DNA of 64,000 bases. Origin: Isoetes taiwanensis (lineage: Eukaryota > Streptophyta > Lycopodiopsida > Isoetales > Isoetaceae). Location: positions 62,001 through 126,000 of the forward strand of contig JAJEKV010000645.1 in assembly GCA_021234155.1 (NCBI GenBank). The letters are read 5' to 3'. The notes beneath the pieces are model-generated. The model saw only the letters and a list, made by a program, of their open reading frames with translations. It searched no databases and was not told the origin of the DNA. Below are positions 48,060-59,963 of this stretch, one piece after another. Numbering within the stretch: position 1 is the stretch's first letter; each line of letters opens with the position of its first letter. A program made the translations under genes and the position numbers.

Positions 48060-48880
48060 TATCATCCTTCGACCTTCATCTTTCATCCTTATAGGTGTTG
48101 TATCCATTTTCATTCTCCTCATCATAACTTTCTGGTTTCTGTGCATGCTAGAGCATTGATACACCATTGCTTGGCCTACTAATTTACAAACTTGTCTTCT
48201 TTATAGTCCCTTGCGTCTGCATGTTTACTACATTGTCTGAAAGACTAAGGTGAAGTCCTTTGCAGACTCGAGAGATGACATTTTTGAAAGTCGCTCTTTC
48301 CACTGTCAACCTCGGTTTACCACCTGCCACCATTTGTACCTTCTTTGTCCCTGAAAATGAATTTAGCTAGAAGGAGAACATAAAGAACAAATTAACTAAT
48401 TTCTTGGTTTTCTGAAATATGCACAAAGTTCAACCTGAGAATGAATGCCAGCACGTATTGAAGTATGTATAACATGACTAAATTAACAAAACAACTTCAA
48501 GTAAATTAACATGTGGTCTTCATCATTTGAAGAGCATCAGCATTCTTTACGGAGCCAATGTACCTCAAAGTTCTGGTTAGGCAACATAGTAAATCATACC
48601 ACGTAAATAAACCCTTAATTTCCTCAGGCTCAAAATCAAAATCTTCATCACGTTGTATTTTTGTTGTAATAAACTTTGAAGAAGAATCACTTTGCTTATT
48701 ACCAGCATGCATGTGCTTAGCCAAGATGGTATTTTCCTTGCTAAGGTGTTGCCACTGTGCCTCCCGCGCATGGCATTTTTATCCAAAGTATTGTGCCTCA
48801 TACATTAGGCATTTTTGTCCAAACTCCAAAGTTTTGTGCCTCATGCATTTGCCTCTTGTGTCTCATGTATTTGCTTAGCA
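48060..48880 (-). other. Possible gene or gene fragment of unknown function
   Basis: On the minus strand one open stretch covers about 48,790-48,506 with AQWQHLSKENTILAKHMHAG, an acidic DEDFDFEPEE and WYDLLCCLTRTLRYIGSV. After a 150-base gap with stops, a CATTTTCAG acceptor-like site at about 48,350 opens a second stretch (KKVQMVAGGKPRLTVERATF, then ISRVCKGLHLSL) ending at a stop near 48,187. The amino-acid texture, with Lys/Glu/Gln-rich coiled-coil-like text, suggests exons of a real gene, but I recognise no family and cannot find the 5' part. Confidence 0.3.
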
Positions 48881-49255
48881 GCCACTACTGTTTTCGGTCT
48901 CTACATTGCTCCTAACATATTTCTACTCAAGTTAGCTAAGTGACTTCCTACAAAAGCTCCTCTTCAAACATATTTATAATCAGAAGTATCTGTATTATAT
49001 CTATATCCAAATCAAATTTTTAATCCATTTATTGATTTAGTGATAAAAAGCCCAGGAAAATTTTTGCATGTACAACCTATGGCTGATCTTTAGATCCAGT
49101 ACCCTAACTATGCAAAATCAGAGTGAAGATACAGAATATATTTTGTGGTAATTTAAGCATGTCATGGCTGCCATTTTATAATACTTGGCATATATCAGGG
49201 CAAAAAGAAAGCATAAATGCATCTTTTCTTTACCTAGTTGCCGTCATACATGAAC

Positions 49256-49272
49256 ATGAATATAATTTTCGT
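49256..49272. repeat. Left target-site duplication of the L1-type LINE
   Basis: ATGAATATAATTTTCGT, repeated exactly at 56,553-56,569 after the poly(A). Confidence 0.95.
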
Positions 49273-49295
49273 GAGGAGATGAACAGGGCGCGAAC

Positions 49296-50542
49296 ATGGC
49301 GACGAACAGGGCGACCGCCTCTGCGGCAAATGGAAATGGTAATCCAGTAGGAAAAATTGGAGGCCGAGGGCCTCCTCAGGAATCGGAGCAAATATTTCGG
49401 CGTATAGCAACCTGGCAGCATCTAGCAACAATGAACTAGGGGCATTGGGCGATTCAATCCAGACAAAGGGCAAAGAGGGAAATACAGTAGAGGACAAAGG
49501 GGAAACCCCGAAAATAATAAAAAGAAACGTAGGGGTTCGAAAACAAAGCGCCAAAGCGCCATCCGGGTTTGCGGGGGACGGAGGAGGCGGATTCAGTGAG
49601 ACATGGCTCGAGTGCAGGAGAAAGAATTGAACTGGAAGTGACAAACTAGAAGTCTGGAAAAGAAAAAAAGGGGTAAGCATCTCATGTAGTTCTATTCCAG
49701 AGCCTATAATCGTAGATCTTAGTACCGATGGTAAGCAAGAGGAGCTGAAAAACTGTGGAAACTTGGAGCCCACTGTGAACAATAACGAAGCTAAGAGATC
49801 TAACTCGGGAAACAGGGTAATACTTTAGAAAAAATTATAAGACCTGTGTTTCGTGGAATGGATTAAGAAAGGAGTCCCAAATGAATCCCGTAGTGGCATA
49901 GTAGAAGAAGCCTTGAACTCTCTTTCCTCTAAAAACTTGTCTACAAATCTAGAACAGCTTCTCCAATTAGCAGGCTTCAAGCCAGAACATTGCAATATTA
50001 AAGTAACTGAGATAAACCATTCGAGGCATATTAAGAATATGGAAAATGTAATCTCTAAGGTAGTGGTGGGGTTTTTTACAGGAGGCTTTCTGGACTACAA
50101 GAAGATACAAAATTGGCTTACCAGGCATCTCGATGCTTTGAATTTGCCACAATTTCAAAGCATCAAAGCTATTGGGGGCAACTTTTTCCTAATACTATTT
50201 GATGATGAGAAAGCTGTGGAAACTATAGTCTCTAGAGGAGTAGATCGCTCCGAGGGGGAATTTGTGTTGTACAAGTACTATTCTCCAGGTTTTACCCCAG
50301 ATAAACTGTCAGCTGTTAAACTTCCTTGCTGGCTTGAGATTGAACAGCTTCTAATGGATATGCTTGACGCAGAATTTTTAATTGCCATAGCAAAGAATCT
50401 GGGCACATATATAACTCACTCGATTGCAAAAGGGCCAAGGATCTGTGTGGGTATTACAACAGCGGAGGGTATTCCACAGTTCACTCTTGTGCAAAGTGGG
50501 ACGTACTACTCACTGTTCAAGTTAAGACTCATAAACGGGTGA
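49296..50542 (+). pseudogene. LINE ORF1 (nucleic-acid-binding, DUF4283-like), broken
   Basis: An ATG at 49,296, 24 nt inside the element, opens MATNRATASAANGNGN and runs to a TAG at about 49,434. After frame changes the text PKIIKRNVGVRKQSAKAPSG (49,511-49,570) and the long frame 49,841-50,542 follow. The latter has VVVGFFTGGF, FFLILFDDEKAVETIV, LPCWLEIEQLL and GPRICVGI. This matches the DUF4283 pattern of plant L1 ORF1 proteins, in which a FxxEEdaxxVL strand precedes a W....P.....LP.W..I segment. ORF1 coats the LINE RNA. It is broken into at least three frames; the 49,841 frame has no ATG at its start. Confidence 0.75.
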
Positions 50543-51095
50543 GAGATTAGAAGAATGTTTTCCACAATGGAAATTAAGGGTCTGGAAGATTGTTTTGTGT
50601 TCTGGAGAGAATCATAAGGTAACGACAAAGTAGTAGGAGAAAAGGCGACAAAACTGCAAGACAATGTCAAGGTAACAGGTGAAAAGGGAATATAACTAAA
50701 TGGGAAAAAAAAAAGGAGAGAAGGATCATTTAAACTCAGGTGAAATGAAATGTGAAGTTAATTTACCATCTAAAGGTAATACAGAATTGGACAAGAAGCA
50801 AGAACGAGGGGAAAACATAGATAATAGAAAGGAACGTGTGAATGAGGTCATACTGTTCCAATGTTCAAGCAACAGAGAATCATAATGAGGAAGCACTAAC
50901 TGAGTATATGGCAATAGAATATCAAGTTGCCAAATGAGCAGTTTCCAGTGCATAATAACAGATGGACGGATTTACCAATGGATGAAAATATAGAGCATAT
51001 TGCGGATGGAATGCCAACAAAAAGGAGAGTTATACCAAGATTGGGAGAACAGCGCTTTGAGACGACATCACTCAAACAGTCGAATATTTTTTCTA

Positions 51096-54000
51096 ATGGA
51101 GCATAAAATCCTTAGCTGGAACATCAGGGAGGTAAAATCCTCTAAAGCCAAAGGCTGTAGGCTATCTTTAGCGTTGAAAAAAAATTCTCCAGATATTGTT
51201 TGTTTATAGGAGCATAAATGGAAGAAGGAAGAAATTGGGGTTCTGCTTAACATACTAGGAAAAGATTATGTGGGCATCATGTCGTCTAGTGGCAGCTCTA
51301 GTGCGGGAACTTTTATTGCATGGCGAAAATAGTTGAATCTCTTATCGACATATACAGATCATTTTGGGAGGTGCGCAATAGTAACTTGGTACGCTCATGG
51401 TAAAAAATGGGGAGTAATAAATATCTGTGCACATAATCAAGCCAGGCAAAGAGCTTCCATGTGGGCCAGTGTGAAGAACAGACTGAAACACTTTGACAGA
51501 GATATAAGGTGGATTATTGTTGGGGACTTTAATATGGTGTAAACTAGTAGCGACAGATATGGCAGCAGGATTGAGGTTGTGCATGGATTCGAAAGGGAAC
51601 AGTGGCTGAGCATGCTTAATAAATTGGGATTCATGGAACTACAGGGAGACCCAGGTTTCACGTGGTGTAATGGTTGGATTGGAGATGGCAGGGCATATGC
51701 ATGGCACGATAGATGTTATGTAAACTCTCGGGTCTTGCAAGAAATGAACATATCACTATACCGTCATAATTTCTTAGAGAATTCTATTTCGGATCATAAT
51801 CCGCAAATTATATGCTCTTCTAGAGTTAGTACTTCTAAACTGCTAAAGACAGTCTTCAAGTTGAACCCCAGAATTCTTAAAGATGCAAATTTTAAAGATC
51901 AATATAAGCAGATTTGGACAGCGGCTAGTAAAAATAAACAGGGAATGGAAGCAATGATTGCAGCTCTGGCAGCAGTCAAAAAATTTGCTAAGGCTTGGGA
52001 TCGTAACAAGGTGGCCGAGGAAAATGTTTTGTTGGAATCACTTTACAAAGAATTGACAGAACTTAAAAGAATTGGCACTAGCACAGGCGAAAGGGAAAAG
52101 ATAGTTCTAGAGAAAATTAAGAGGCTAGAACAAATCAAAATTCAACAAGCAAGGACTAAAGCAGGATTGACGTGGATCAAGGAAGGTGACAAATGCACAG
52201 GTTTCTTTTTTAGAGTAGCAATGCAGAGGAAACAGGCAGCCATATTATCTTCAGTACAGGGAGAGGATGGACTCATTATCCGAAACCCACAACAGGTGAA
52301 GGAGTTCATCTCTAAACATTTTGAAGATTTTTTTAAGAAGAAGAATATATATTTTCAAGATTGCTTTGAGGAGTTAATTCTCTCAAAAGTTGTATCTAAG
52401 GTATCCGCTACGCAAAGGGAACAACTGGGACAACCGTTATCCATTGAAGAGTTGCGTGAGGCCGTCTACTCTCTAGCTAAAAATAAATGTCCGGGTCTAG
52501 ATGGCATTCCAGCAGAATTCTTTCAAGGATACTGGGAATGGGTACAGCCTCTTGTGTACAGTGCTTATCAGGACTTTCTACATGCAGATAAACTTGATAG
52601 CAAATTAAACACTGGATGTATCACCCTAATCCCAAAGGTGAAAGAACCGAAGTCCATAGGGGATTGGAGAACTATTACTCTGTTATCAACCTTTTACAAA
52701 ATTATAGCAAAAGGTTATGCGGAAAAAATAAAACCTATTCTGGTGGATCATATATCTGATGTTCAGTCAGGATTTATTCCAGGCAGAAGTATTCTCAGTA
52801 ATATTGCCGCTGCTTTAGAAGGCATACATTGGGCAAGAAAGACACATCAAAACGTGCTTTACCTAAAACTTGACTTTGAAAAGGCATATGACAGTGTGAG
52901 CTGGTCCTTTTTGGATAAGATGTTGCTTGCTTTTGGCTATGGACAGGAGTTTACCAGTATTGTGGCAAAGCTGTTGAAATCATCGCGTGCATCTATGTTA
53001 GTTTTGGGAGAGACCTCCCCTATTTTCAACGTAAGCAGGGGCATTAGACAAGGATGCCCCTTGGTGCCTTTCCTTTTTAACATTGTTGCAGAAGGACTAC
53101 CGCAAGTGCTACTTGCAGCAGTGAAAGATAGGGTTTTAACAGGGCTACAGATGTCAGATGGATTGCAACAAATCTGTAATCAATATGCCGATGATATTTT
53201 TTTGTTCTTAGAAGCCTCGGAAGATCTCTTGAATGCGAAGCAGTTACTGGATTCTTTCTCTATAGCATCAGGTTCTTTTCTCAATTGGGGCAAATGTGCA
53301 GCTATTTGGCCATTAGATGAGCCCCTTCTGACTCACATCAGCACTTTCCCTTGGACCATAGTACCTGTTGGGTCTTCATCAAAGTTGCTCGGCATTCCAA
53401 TCGGGGTATGCACTTCATCCTCGAACTTATGGGATGAGATCTTGCTCAGTTTAGACAAACATTTGAGATAGTGGAAGGCCAGTAAACTCTCCATGGCAGG
53501 AAGGATCGTTGTAGCTAAGCCAGTGCTTAGCAGTACTCATATTTACGCTGCATCGGTGTTGTTGGCTCCTGAATCAAAGCCAGCAGAGTTAACAAAAATG
53601 GTGCGAACTTTTGTCTGGGGTGGAAATGAGGAAGGAGCAAATGTCAAAGTAGCATGGAGAAAGTGTCTAAGATCCAAAGCTCAAGGGGGTCTAGGAATGC
53701 TCGAATTTAAGTCGCACAGTAAGATCTTAGTTCTCCAATAGGACTCGAAATCTCCGGGCCTTGAGCTTTTAAAACAATCACTAATTCACGGTACGCCTTG
53801 CATAAAACCATTTCATAAAGCAGATCTGCCCTGGGCCCTCTTTTATAAATTGAGACCATATGCAGGAGCTTCGCCATTTCTTAAAGGACTATTAAAAGCT
53901 TGGGAGCCTGGATATCAAAAATTGTACCTCTGTGTCTATGCCTTTGTGGTGGCTGCAAGTGGAAACCAACAGAGGCCATGTGCCACTTTTCTCGGTGGTG

Positions 54001-54560
54001 AACAAAAGAACACAAAATAGATGGATTGGGGCAGGTTTATCTTGCATTAGAGATTGGTATCGAAGTGGGGTACAATGTCCCTGGGAGTCATTCCAAAGCA
54101 AGTTTAACTTGAGAACGTGTGATAGGCGAATTTGGAACATGGTACGTGATAATATTCCGCCTTATGCGGTTCCACAAGTAGGTGCTTTCTGCTTACCTCG
54201 TGAAAATCTTGATAAAAAAATATTTTGTTTTAAAAGCATACAAGGCCCTACATGTGCATGAATTGATAAGTCTCCCCTCTCAATGGGAGTTAACATTAGA
54301 AGATAACCATGTCACTCAAATATGGAAAGGAGTTTGGAGGAGCCACCTGCCACCAAAGGTATCCACACTGCTATATATGGCAAATTATTCACAGAGCAAG
54401 CAGGGTAAACATATTAGCGAAAAAGTTCAACAATGATTTATCACCGAGTTTCCCAATGTGCAAGCGAGAAGGAGAAACAATTGAACACTGCTTTATGCAT
54501 TGTAGGGAACTCTGATCAGTATGGGAAAAATTGAAGGAAGAGTTTGAGACTTCTATTTCA
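51096..54560 (+). pseudogene. LINE ORF2 (APE endonuclease + reverse transcriptase), with stop codons
   Basis: The ATG at 51,096 opens MEHKILSWNIRE, the endonuclease start. In the same frame come EHKWKKEEIGV, VGDFNMV (51,519-51,539) and SDHNPQI (about 51,789), the catalytic GDFN and SDH motifs. In-frame stops lie at 51,207, 51,327, 51,540, 53,469 and 53,739. From 51,543 to 53,471 the frame is open for 640 codons and holds the RT: NKCPGLDGIPAEFFQ, GCITLIPKVKEP, VLYLKLDFEKAYDSVSW, GIRQGCPLVPFLFN and QYADDIFLFLEA, with YADD at 53,184-53,195. A frameshift follows 53,740. The zinc-binding tail MCKREGETIEHCFMHC lies at about 54,450-54,500. The first stop replaces the Gln usually found in CLQE, consistent with a C-to-T change. 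The element cannot make ORF2 as it stands. Confidence 0.9.
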
Positions 54561-54565
54561 GAAAA

Positions 54566-56218
54566 GATAAAGATAAAGATAAGTTTTTTATCGTCCACGA
54601 GAACCCTATCGGGTTATGGGACCCAAACAAAGAAAAGAGGGCGTGAGCCCCCTACAGAACAAAGAGGCATAAGCCTAAACAAAACACAACATGGAGACAA
54701 AGCCCCATAACAAAACATGAAAGACATAACAAAAAGAGAACTAACTAATAAGGCACTATACGTATCCCAGCCAAGGGTTCTCAGGCCAATGGTCGCGAAT
54801 GATAGTTGTGCCCCCCTCATTACTTGCCCATTTGTTTCGCAGATCCGGAGCCTCTCGGACTTTGCACAACTCCCCCCGTCATCTAGTTAACTGTTCAGGG
54901 GAGAGATCCTCCTGAACAGAGAATCTAGTACTCTTCAAAATGATCGGCCGTCTTTGAGGAGCACATATAACTGGCCCCGAGAGGTTGAAGTGTACGACTA
55001 TATATGACGAGGTCTCCGGCCCGGCCTCCGGGCCCCAACTCGCCGGGCTGTGGCAATACTAGGCTGCTGAATATGCATAATATCAGTGAAAAACTTTGCA
55101 GCATGTTCAGCATCTGAGCAAGAATATGTTTCAGGTAGCCCCGCTATGCGCAGATTGAGGCCTCTATCTTGCTCTGGATCAGCTATCGGTGATGGGACCT
55201 GCTCCCCATGCTTGTGAGAAGCCGCTGCCGTGGTACCGCACTGGAGTTACCTGCACATCGGGCCATGATAGTGTCCTTGCATGAGGCTGGAGCCGCCTCG
55301 GCTCGCATCTCGCGGCTCATGTTCCGCCCTAGATAAGTCTTCAGGCATTCCCGCCGCCTAGTTGTAGATCACCGCATAATCGCTATCTCGCGACCGCTGC
55401 CTAGGAAAGGGTGGTGGCTCTATAGGACCATTCGGCAAGGTCTTGGAAGAAAGCATAATCAGTATCTGAAGGAACTGCTTAGCTTCTATCATAACAGTAG
55501 GGGTAAACATTGTCTGTTCCAAGGCAGGAGATAAGGTGTCATGTTCTGCTGCCGAGAGACATGGGCAAAGTTTATCTCTAATTTCAAGGAACTGCTGGAG
55601 AAGATCCCCAGCAGATGTGCTAGCATTTTTACCCCGAGCCCGTCTGGTCATGGCGTAAAACCTGGCAGGCGAGCGTGCCACTTGCTAAGCTAGATTAAGC
55701 TTGCATAACCTTCCTGGGCATAAAGGAAGCTTGGTTCAAATCTAATCTAAGATGGCTGGTTGTTTGTTGCCGTGGACAGGAGCAACTATTGGTCTTATTG
55801 GTCTGACAACAGCAAATACCCCCAACAACCCAAAATAAGAATAACGCACAATCCAAACCTGATTCTGGCAGGGGCCAAACCAAACCGGACTAGAATGGCA
55901 AAAGAATTGGGCTGAGGGCTCTTGCTGAATCTGCAGGTTGCTTTGAAGTGGACGAATTCATAAGCTGGATGCTAGCCCGCCTGATTCCCAAACCACGTTG
56001 ATGCTGAATCCTCCGGCCTTGATGCTGAACGTTGCCGCTAAATCACCCTCCGGCCTTGATGCTGATCCCTTTTGCCTGCTAGTGCTTGATGCTGGCCCCT
56101 GAAGGGGCCGGGGCCTGGCGCCTTAGGCGAGGCGGTGGCGCCTTAGGCTAGGCGGAAAAGACACACCCAAAGGAGATCTTGTTAGGCCTGTATCCATCAT
56201 CTTGGCAAACTTAAAAAA
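54566..56218 (-). mobile_element. Nested non-LTR element inside LINE ORF2, minus strand
   Basis: The LINE protein stops matching after 54,560 and resumes at 56,222. Read on the minus strand the insert ends with GGGTCCCATAACCCGATAGG, TCTCGTGGACGATAAAA and a (TTATCT)n tail at 54,566-54,585, the same 3' domain as the LINE at 30 kb. A minus-strand frame 55,681-55,358 with an internal ATG (MTRRARGKNASTSAGDLLQQ) is open for about 100 codons but unrecognised. Its 5' part (55,980-56,165) carries repeats of GGCCTTGATGCTGA and GGCGCCTTAGGC. A short AAAAG at both edges may be the target duplication. Confidence 0.7.
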
Positions 56219-56419
56219 AAAGTTGCTTTGAATCTATGCAAAGGATGGCTTTTATGGCTAATATGGAAGAGGCGGAGAAAATTTGTGTTCTCCCAAGAAT
56301 ATCTATACCCTAGTAACATATGGCCATCTTTAAAACAAAAGGTCCGCCAATATCTTGCAGCATTTGAGGAAGAGGGGTGGGCTTTTCAAGCTCACGACTC
56401 TCTTTCATCACTCTTATAA
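56219..56419 (+). pseudogene. LINE ORF2 C-terminal end
   Basis: The frame reads ALNLCKGWLLWLIWKRRRKF then VFSQEYLYPSNIWPSLKQKV. This W.LLWLIWK.RN..IF type block is the standard end of plant L1 ORF2. It is separated from the rest by the nested insertion. The 3' UTR and poly(A) follow to 56,552. Confidence 0.75.
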
Positions 56420-56552
56420 AAGTTCACTTCACAAAATGAAAGTGGTTATCCCTACATAAACAAATAAGTTATGTACGTGTATGATATCACTGGGCGTATG
56501 TATGTCATTGATGAGTTTCAATTAATATATGTCTGATCCTTCAAAAAAAAAA

Positions 56553-56569
56553 ATGAATATAATTTTCGT
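56553..56569. repeat. Right target-site duplication of the L1-type LINE
   Basis: Exact copy of 49,256-49,272. Confidence 0.95.
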
Positions 56570-59180
56570 TTCAAAAGAAAGCAATTAGTTTCGTAGCTAC
56601 TTTGCAATATCAACATAAAAAATCGAGGCAAAGGCAGTAACATAAGAGTAAGCGGCAGCCTTTGCTCTAATGCTGCAATCCAAAAGCTTCAAACATCCTT
56701 ATAATTGGGTGAGAAAAATGATACGTTGAACCATCGTGCCAAAGTTAGGAAATAAAGGCAATTTCTTCTAGAGTGGTCAGTAGCCTTTGCCCTAATCTTT
56801 GCCCAATCCAAAAGCTTCAAAGTATCCTTGCATTGAAGTCGAGAAAAACGTTGCTTTGCACCCATCAAGTTAGAAGTTAGAAAAGCGAAGGCAAATTTTC
56901 TTGGAGTTTTTATTTTTCCGGCCGTTGATACAAAATCTAAGAGATCTAAGAAATAATTTTAGGTGAGGAGTTCACGCGGATAGGCTAGAATTGCAGAAAT
57001 TGTTGTGTGTGTTTTGGAGTGCCGGGGTGAAAGGGAGGGGGGGGATGTGTGCTAAAAACTAGATAAATCTCCCACTTGCTCATGACGCACAACAATACCT
57101 ATTATCACATTTGTCCATGAAGTGACATAGAACTACTAAATATAACATTGGGCAGAAATTGAGGGCCTGAGACTTGTGTACACCTTTCTTGCACCAACTC
57201 AAATTTTTAATCGCCTAATGTGTGATGTTAATCAAGCGGTAGATGTTGGCATTGGGTTCTTGTCTCTAGTAGTCATGTACTAGAATCTTCTATATGGGAT
57301 GAGACTTTGTAAAGTTCAAGAAAGTATACAATATGTTATCAACCAGACAATAAATCAAGTGTCTTTTCTCACGTTCACCTAAGCTTTGGCGTTGGCGTTT
57401 TCTTCTCTTTCTCACCTAAACCACAAGCCTGCCTAACGCTAGACTTGCACAATGAGGACTTGTTTTTGGATATCTAATGTTGTTTCCATTGTTTATGTTG
57501 GTAGCATCATGCTTTTGCATGTGCAATTACAAAGTAGTACATAGATCAGTCATCCCTTGCATGTAGTGAAAAATAGAAAATATTCACTAAAGCAAATTAC
57601 AAGAGACGTAGTGATTCTGAAAATATGCAGGATTCAATGCCTCAAATTTGGCCTTACAGTGTTTTGCCTATAGACCATTTTGTTCCTATGTAGTTTGACA
57701 TCATTCTTGTACAGTTTTGACAGCATTCTTATTTCCTATGTATACTTGTACAGTTTGACAGCATTCTTATTATTGCCACGGTTTGCTGCGCTCTCTTTTC
57801 TTTTTCTTTTTCTTTTTTGTCCCACAGGCCCATTGGTCTCTGTGGATGATAAAAGCCTACTTTATTCTATTATATTCTTCAAAATGTTTAAAGCATTGAA
57901 TATAAAACACAAATTTTAGCCATGGATGGTATTCATTCATTTTATTAATCTCGAAACACAAATTTTAGCCACGAATGGTATTCATTCATTTTATTAATCT
58001 CGAAGACCATCATATCCGTATGAAAACATTTTGGTTCTTTTGATCTTGACCAAGAACTGGCTCAATCTGAAGCTTGACTAATTAGCCTAGGTTCATTTTA
58101 TCGTTTCACAAAGTATTTCTAACATCATTGTTTCAATTTCAGTTGAGAACCCCAATGCATAATTTTAGTGGTACAGCATACAATGTTTCTATAGAATCTC
58201 AAGCCTTTTCTTGATCACCACGGTTTCAGACCTAAGAAGAAGTTTCATGCTTCAACGCATAGTAATCTAAATTATAGGTGCTTAGCATAATCTACTATGC
58301 ACCTGACACTTTATACCATCAAAAACATGTTTTTTAAACAGCTAACTCAGCACTTCTTGCTTCCATACCAATCATGATCATGCTTATTCAAGTTGCAAAC
58401 TGAAAGAATAGTGAGAGTTCAAATAGACATGTAATAAGCACTTTAACTGCCATTGAGTTTATCTCAAAATCAGATCTTATAGCCATATTATTCCTGGACA
58501 CCATCTGCATTAATAGCAGAACAAACAAACAACACATGAGAAGTTAAATAGCATCACTATCTCACTCACATTCTGATTATATCTTCACAAACACAACACA
58601 ATGTGTGCTAAAACTCTACCATTTCTTTACATTGAAACATTAACAGTAACTTATAAGATAATAATATAAATAGAAAGGATCACCAGACTAGCACATTTCC
58701 GAGCAGGAAAATTTGATTTTGGCTAAGAAATGAAATAAATGGTCTCGATAAATCATCTGGGTTGACAAAAACATACAATTAAACATATAATCGAGCCTCC
58801 ACAATCATCACTTCTATTTAAAATTTCGTCTGTTCATTCAAAGCAACAAAGCTGATGGTAATGAAAACAGACTAACAAAGAAACTTAATAATTGCAACTC
58901 TATATTATCTATAGCAGTGAAAGATATTCTTAATAGCTGGCATAGAAAATATGCTGGGATAGGGAGCAAGGAAAGTAGGTTAACTTTCTGTGATATTTTC
59001 ATACTAACTTGCTGATATCATTGGATCTACAAGTTTACTCAGAGCTCGTAATAGTTTAATAAATAAAAAAGCTACAACCCTATAACGGGCATATCTATCA
59101 ATGACGGTATGTGCTTGTCCTCAAATAAGCAGAAAAGAATGTAATTGTTTGGCATCAATTCCAGTAACAAGGTTATATGA
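56570..59180. other. AT-rich region with small duplications; likely includes the 3' side of the gene at 59.2 kb
   Basis: A perfect-to-near-perfect 49-bp tandem duplication sits at 57,905-58,002 (AAACACAAATTTTAGCC through TTATTAATCTCG). At 57,820-57,860 lies another short copy of the LINE 3' end (CCCATTGGTCTCTGTGGATG, then ATAAAA and TTCTA-like text). No further gene is supported. A 3' UTR intron of the minus-strand gene at 59.2 kb may extend into this stretch. Confidence 0.45.
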
Positions 59181-59208
59181 GGTCACTTACCAGGCTGCCA
59201 CAGATTGA

Positions 59209-59471
59209 TCAATGATGACCCTTTCCAAGAAGCCGAGCCTCTTCCTCGCGCCGGAGATGGCGAAGCTCTGTGGGCAAACCCACCAAGTAACCAGTGATTC
59301 CAACGCTCCAGAGGATATGATGGAGGGTTCAATGCTGGAGGTTCGAATATATTTGTTGTGGTACTCTTCCATCAAACGATCCCAGGTTTGGGCCAGCTTA
59401 TCCTTGTGAAAATTGGTTTTGACATAATCAGGAACATCCCCAACCTTCATGTGCCGGAGGGTTCTCGCCAC
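59209..59471 (-). CDS. Small mitochondrial protein, ATP synthase subunit f-like, with a 1-nt frameshift
   Basis: The minus-strand frame from 59,471 reads ARTLRHMKVGDVPDYVKTNF, KLAQTWDRLMEEYHNKYIRT and SSIEP. The next frame then continues LHHILWSVGITGYLVGLPTE and LRHLRREEEARLLGKGHH to a TGA at 59,211-59,209. Read through with one base restored, it is about 87 residues: a charged N-terminal half, one membrane segment (HILWSVGITGYLVGLP) and a His/Arg/Glu-rich tail. This is the layout of the small mitochondrial ATP synthase membrane subunit f; I rate that match as moderate. The break is in a CCC run at about 59,325. The codon at the expected start is GTG, not ATG; the first in-frame ATG is at 59,450. 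A GTAAGT donor at 59,190-59,185, 18 bases past the stop, suggests a 3' UTR intron. Confidence 0.55.
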
Positions 59472-59585
59472 TTTTCACCGTGGCGGACATAGCTGATGCC
59501 TTGCACTTCGTTTGCCGGACTTGGAACCCTAAAAGAATTGGCAGTTCTGCAATTGCGGCCGGCCTATTGTTTTTGGAATTTTAGG

Positions 59586-59963
59586 CTATCTACAAAATTT
59601 GACGTGGAATAGGCTTTTTTTTGCCATTGGACCTTTGGTTTCAGTATATAAGAATATCATTAGGACATTCCACGCTGGAATGTAATGGAAGCCACGCTGG
59701 AATGTCCTGTAAAGGATATTGTGAAATGTCAAGCAAAAGTATGCCAGCATTGTTGAAAATTCTTGAGCCATTTTGATCAAGAATGACGAACGTCCTTGCA
59801 TAAACCTATAGAATCGGTTTATCTTTGCTTGACATTGAGAACAAAATGGGATCGGCCATTTGCCGCCCCATGACCGCAGAATGTCGTGCCTCAACCGGTG
59901 ATCCACGATTAAATGGAGGTCATGGGGGGCGGCAAGCATGGCTTTCCCCATTGCGTTCTCCAT
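59586..59963 (-). other. Open frame of 125 codons, unknown
   Basis: ATG start on the minus strand, no recognisable domain. It overlaps the likely promoter of the small mitochondrial gene and contains an 11-bp inverted repeat (AGGACATTCCA 59,662-59,672 with TGGAATGTCCT 59,698-59,708). Probably not a gene. Confidence 0.2.

Larger units (their letters stand above)
49273..56552 (+). mobile_element. L1-type LINE, near full length, with a nested insertion
   Basis: Perfect 17-bp target duplications flank the element, which ends in a poly(A) run (56,543-56,552). Order: ORF1 remnant, then ORF2 with APE endonuclease, RT, and a CCHC-like zf-RVT region, then the nested element, then a C-terminal piece. 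Without the 1.65-kb nested insertion the LINE is about 5.6 kb, a normal plant L1 length. Intact duplications and readable motifs mean a fairly young insertion, yet ORF1 and ORF2 both carry stops. Confidence 0.93.
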
